Assembly (NCBI RefSeq): GCF_002895435.1
Contig: NZ_POYJ01000002.1
Span: 558,001 to 622,000 of the forward strand
Length of the DNA: 64,000 bases
Direction: 5' to 3'
From: Aquimarina sediminis
Lineage (GTDB): Bacteria > Bacteroidota > Bacteroidia > Flavobacteriales > Flavobacteriaceae
The notes under the pieces are model-generated. The model saw nothing but the letters and a program-made list of their open reading frames with translations, made no database searches and was not told where the DNA came from. Of this stretch, positions 61,349-64,000 are shown piece after piece (position 1 is the first letter of the stretch; the number at the start of each line of letters is the position of its first letter). Made by a program: the position numbers and the translations under genes.

Positions 61349-63624
61349 CCAAGCATCATACATTAGACATTTTATTATCATGTATTGTCTTTTTGGGTTT
61401 CTTTTTTCCAAATACAATTTGGTCACAAGAAAAAGAAATTTTAGAGATTCATGATTATCCTTCGGATGATGTAAAAGTAGGATTGGTTTTAAGCGGTGGG
61501 GGGGCAAAAGGTCTTGCTCATATTGGCGCTCTTAAAGTAATAGAAGAATCAGGTGTACGAATTGATTATATTGGAGGCACAAGTATGGGGGCTATTGTTG
61601 GAGCATTATATGCTTCTGGCTACCGCGCCTCAGAATTAGATTCTATATTTAGAACAGTCGATTTTAATGCGTTTATACAAGATGAACTTCCTAGAAATGC
61701 AAAGACATTTTATGAGCGAGAAGATTCAGAGAAGTATGCCATAAGCTTGCCTTTTGATAAGTTTAAGATTGATTTGCCGAAAGGGCTTTCTAAAGGGCAG
61801 AATTTTTACAATCAATTTTCAAGATATGCTGCACATGTAAGCGAAATACGTGATTTTAATGATCTTCCGATCCCTTTTTTCTGTATGTCTACTAATATAG
61901 AAACAGGAGAACAAGTACTTTTGGACAAAGGGTATTTGCCAGAAGCTGTTGCTGCTAGTGGTGCTCTTCCTTCTGTTTTTAGCCCAGTAGAATTAAATGG
62001 AATTTTGATGACCGATGGAGGGGTTGCCAACAATTATCCAGTAAAGGAGATTAGGGAAAAAGGAGCAGAGATAGTGATAGGTGTTGATGTACAGGATAGT
62101 TTGATGTCTAAAAGTCAATTAAATTCTGTAACAGATATCATGTTGCAAATCAGTAATTTCAGAACTTATAATGCGATGAAAGATAAAGTCTCTGAAACAG
62201 ATGTGTATATTAAACCCTCAATAACAGATTTCTCAGTAATATCATTTGATCAGGCAGATCAAATTATAACTAATGGTGAAAAAGCTGCATTTGCCAACTA
62301 TGAGAAGCTGAAAGAAATTGCAATGCGCCAGAAAAAACACCCAAAGAAAGCACCAATAGTTAAAGATTCTGAGCAAATATTTATAAATAGTATTGTTATT
62401 TCTGGAAATAAGAGATATACCAGAGCGTATATCAAAGGGAAATTAAAGCTAAAAACACCGAAATTAACAACCTATCAAAAATTAAATGAAGGAATTAATA
62501 ATTTATCTGCTACAGGAAATTTTGATAGAGTAAATTATAAGCTAATTGACAAGAATAAAGGTAAGGAACTAGTCCTTAGTGTTAAAGAAAGTGAAAATAA
62601 AATGTTATTGCGTTTTGCTCTTCATTATGATGATTTATATCAAACAGCTGCTTTGGTTAATGTTACCAGAAAAAGTCTCTTTATTGAAAACGATGTTCTG
62701 TCTGCCGATGTAGCATTGGGAGATAATATACGTTATGATATAGATTATTATGTAGATAAAGGTTTTTATTGGAGTACAGGATTAAAGGTTCGGTATACCA
62801 ATTTCAGGAAAGCAATTGACTATGATTTTATACAGCGATTTGGTGAGTTTCCTGACATAAATATCAATACTATTGATGTAGAATACAGCGATTTTAATGG
62901 GCAGGCTTATGCAGAAACATTAATACAACAAAACTTCTCTGTTGGATTAGGGGCAGAATATAAACGACTTACGATTATTTCAGAAACATTTGGTGAGGAT
63001 GAGAATCAAATTCCAAGAACTGTATTTGATGATAGTGATTATTGGAGTGCTTTTGGGTATATCAAACTAGATACCTATGATAATAAGTATTTTCCGAAAC
63101 AAGGGTTCTTATTCGAAGGTGATTTGCATACTTACCTCCTCTCTTCTGATTTTACAAACGATTTTAATGAATTTTCAATAGCAAAGGCAAAATTAGGATA
63201 TGCTACCCCGCTAATTAAGGATTTATCGATGAATATAGGTTTTGAAGCAGGTACAAAAATAGGAGATGCCTCTTTGAGCTCCCTTGATTTCTTATTAGGA
63301 GGTTTTGGGGCAAGAACCATTAACAACTTTATTCCCTTTTATGGCTATGACTTTCTTGGGATAACAGGAGAGAGTTTTGCAAAAGGAGTTGTGTCATTGG
63401 ACTATGAAGTATTTAAGAAGAATCATATTAACGCATCCGCAAACTTTGCTAATGTAGGTGATAAATTGTTTAGTACTGGGGATTGGTTTGAGGATCCAGA
63501 ATTCTCTGGATATGCTCTGGGATATGGACTGGATACTTTTGCTGGTCCTGTGCAAGTTAAATACACATATTCTCCAGAATTAGATGAAAGTAGTTGGTTC
63601 TTTAGTATTGGATTTTGGTTTTAA
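61345..63624 (+). CDS. Patatin-like phospholipase fused to an Omp85-type barrel (type Vd-like)
   Basis: A 759-residue protein with a signal peptide (MTKHHTLDILLSCIVFLGFF). The patatin domain (about residues 43-310) has the oxyanion loop LSGGGAKGLAHIG, the nucleophile Ser80 in GGTSMGAIVG and the dyad Asp in LMTDGGVANNYPV. A POTRA domain follows (about 345-410, FINSIVISGNKRYTRAYIKG), then a C-terminal Omp85-like barrel of about 340 residues ending in SSWFFSIGFWF. The order is that of PlpD-like type Vd autotransporters. The start is a GTG at 61345, coupled to uvrC. A surface lipase or a barrel-bound enzyme is likely. Confidence 0.9.
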   Translation: MTKHHTLDILLSCIVFLGFFFPNTIWSQEKEILEIHDYPSDDVKVGLVLSGGGAKGLAHIGALKVIEESGVRIDYIGGTSMGAIVGALYASGYRASELDSIFRTVDFNAFIQDELPRNAKTFYEREDSEKYAISLPFDKFKIDLPKGLSKGQNFYNQFSRYAAHVSEIRDFNDLPIPFFCMSTNIETGEQVLLDKGYLPEAVAASGALPSVFSPVELNGILMTDGGVANNYPVKEIREKGAEIVIGVDVQDSLMSKSQLNSVTDIMLQISNFRTYNAMKDKVSETDVYIKPSITDFSVISFDQADQIITNGEKAAFANYEKLKEIAMRQKKHPKKAPIVKDSEQIFINSIVISGNKRYTRAYIKGKLKLKTPKLTTYQKLNEGINNLSATGNFDRVNYKLIDKNKGKELVLSVKESENKMLLRFALHYDDLYQTAALVNVTRKSLFIENDVLSADVALGDNIRYDIDYYVDKGFYWSTGLKVRYTNFRKAIDYDFIQRFGEFPDININTIDVEYSDFNGQAYAETLIQQNFSVGLGAEYKRLTIISETFGEDENQIPRTVFDDSDYWSAFGYIKLDTYDNKYFPKQGFLFEGDLHTYLLSSDFTNDFNEFSIAKAKLGYATPLIKDLSMNIGFEAGTKIGDASLSSLDFLLGGFGARTINNFIPFYGYDFLGITGESFAKGVVSLDYEVFKKNHINASANFANVGDKLFSTGDWFEDPEFSGYALGYGLDTFAGPVQVKYTYSPELDESSWFFSIGFWF

Positions 63625-63789
63625 ATCAAAAATTTAAGAAAAACACAGAATTATTTCCGATATTTGTGGTATTATGAACTTGTTTTGGCAGGATTTACTA
63701 TTATTACTACACTACCTTATTAAACGGAACCCCGAATAAGGTAACCGTGCTATTCGTATTATTTTAAAAGAAAAAAGTAGTTAATATTT

Positions 63790-63797
63790 TAAATTTG
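63790..63797 (+). promoter_or_regulatory. Promoter -7 element for hmgA
   Basis: TAAATTTG fits TAnnTTTG and ends 7 nt before the ATG at 63805, so the leader is very short. The spacer 63625-63804 holds nothing else I can name. Confidence 0.6.
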
Positions 63798-63804
63798 CAG
63801 CAAC

Positions 63805-64000
63805 ATGCCTTTTTATCATTCTTTAGGGAAAATACCTCCCAAACGTCACACTATATTTAAAAAACCTGATGGTAGCTTATACTATGAACAATTGTTTGGA
63901 ACCATAGGTTTCGACGGGATGTCGACTAATTCTTATCATTGTCATAGACCAACACAGGTAAAAGAGATTAAAGGAAGCTATAATGTAGCTCCTAAGATTG
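63805..64000 (+). CDS. hmgA: Homogentisate 1,2-dioxygenase, N-terminal part (partial)
   Basis: The first 65 codons of a forward gene that runs off the right edge. MPFYHSLGKIPPKRHTIFKK, PDGSLYYEQLFGTIGFDGMS and YHCHRPTQVKEIKGSYNV are the typical N-terminal segments of the flavobacterial homogentisate dioxygenase. It opens the aromatic ring of homogentisate in tyrosine and phenylalanine breakdown. The iron-binding residues lie outside the window. The call rests on this N-terminus alone. Confidence 0.85.
   Translation, partial: MPFYHSLGKIPPKRHTIFKKPDGSLYYEQLFGTIGFDGMSTNSYHCHRPTQVKEIKGSYNVAPKI

Noticed and set aside
1..64000. Insertion sequences, prophage, integron or plasmid features
   Set aside because: No transposase, integrase, phage structural gene or replication initiator was seen in any frame, and no long direct repeat pair was found.

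Overview
The window reads as a chromosomal segment of a marine-type Flavobacteriaceae (Bacteroidota), most like Aquimarina and its relatives. The reasons are: AT-rich DNA with few Shine-Dalgarno sites; repeated Bacteroidota -7 promoter elements (TAnnTTTG) just upstream of genes; a large secreted protein with a type IX secretion (T9SS) sorting tail and GEVED-type domain; Bacteroidota-style lipoproteins (SusD-free, lipobox Cys); the flavobacterial DUF177-rpmF-fabH-accB-accC cluster; a tail-modified RimK module; and a flavobacterial homogentisate dioxygenase at the right edge. No insertion sequence, prophage, plasmid or CRISPR array was seen.

Layout. 0-10 kb: end of a probable M14 carboxypeptidase, asd (lysine/threonine/methionine and diaminopimelate supply), mscL, alr overlapping tdk, then a forward run hyp-DoxX-rsmI-HopJ-M50, an AhpD-like peroxidase-related protein and recJ. 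10-17 kb: a probable six-gene reverse operon: a lipoprotein, two mutually paralogous DUF4836-like envelope proteins, a FAD oxidoreductase, mtgA and a GreA/B-like protein. 17-22.7 kb: fatty-acid initiation and biotin carboxylase genes (accC, accB, fabH), rpmF and DUF177, with pdxA and divergent ribE. 22.7-28.5 kb: an accessory stretch with a small unannotated ORF, a membrane-tethered AraC-type regulator, an unknown gene behind a promoter with two matching palindromic operators, an M57-like lipoprotein metalloprotease, a cupin, an EamA exporter, an HTH protein, and a tRNA with anticodon CAU. 28.6-31 kb: mce and divergent rbfA, then a LolC/E-type permease.

31-38 kb: a 1044-residue TPR-CHAT (caspase-like) protein. 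It is followed by a 1.06-kb gene-free region holding a 21-bp periodic repeat array that inverts about a central palindrome, plus several families of short dispersed repeats. Then come an OmpA lipoprotein and xth. 38-52 kb: the T9SS-sorted protein, glyS, a coiled-coil membrane protein, comF, an Ig-like lipoprotein, an omega-amidase-like nitrilase, a small HTH protein, ileS and a DksA-like protein. 52-55.3 kb: ECF sigma factor, anti-sigma factor with HEAT-like repeats and two DUF4097 proteins in one operon, ended by a 59-bp near-loopless palindrome. 55-64 kb: lspA, a stand-alone response regulator, formyl-THF cyclo-ligase, a RimB-RimK-AstE-like operon, uvrC overlapping a patatin-Omp85 (type Vd-like) protein, and the start of hmgA.

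Most of the window is core metabolism and translation. The parts most likely to hold something undescribed are the 21-bp inverted repeat array next to the TPR-CHAT gene, the paired-operator promoter at 23.8 kb, the paralogous envelope gene pair at 13-16 kb, the sigma/HEAT-anti-sigma/DUF4097 operon, and the RimB-RimK-AstE operon.
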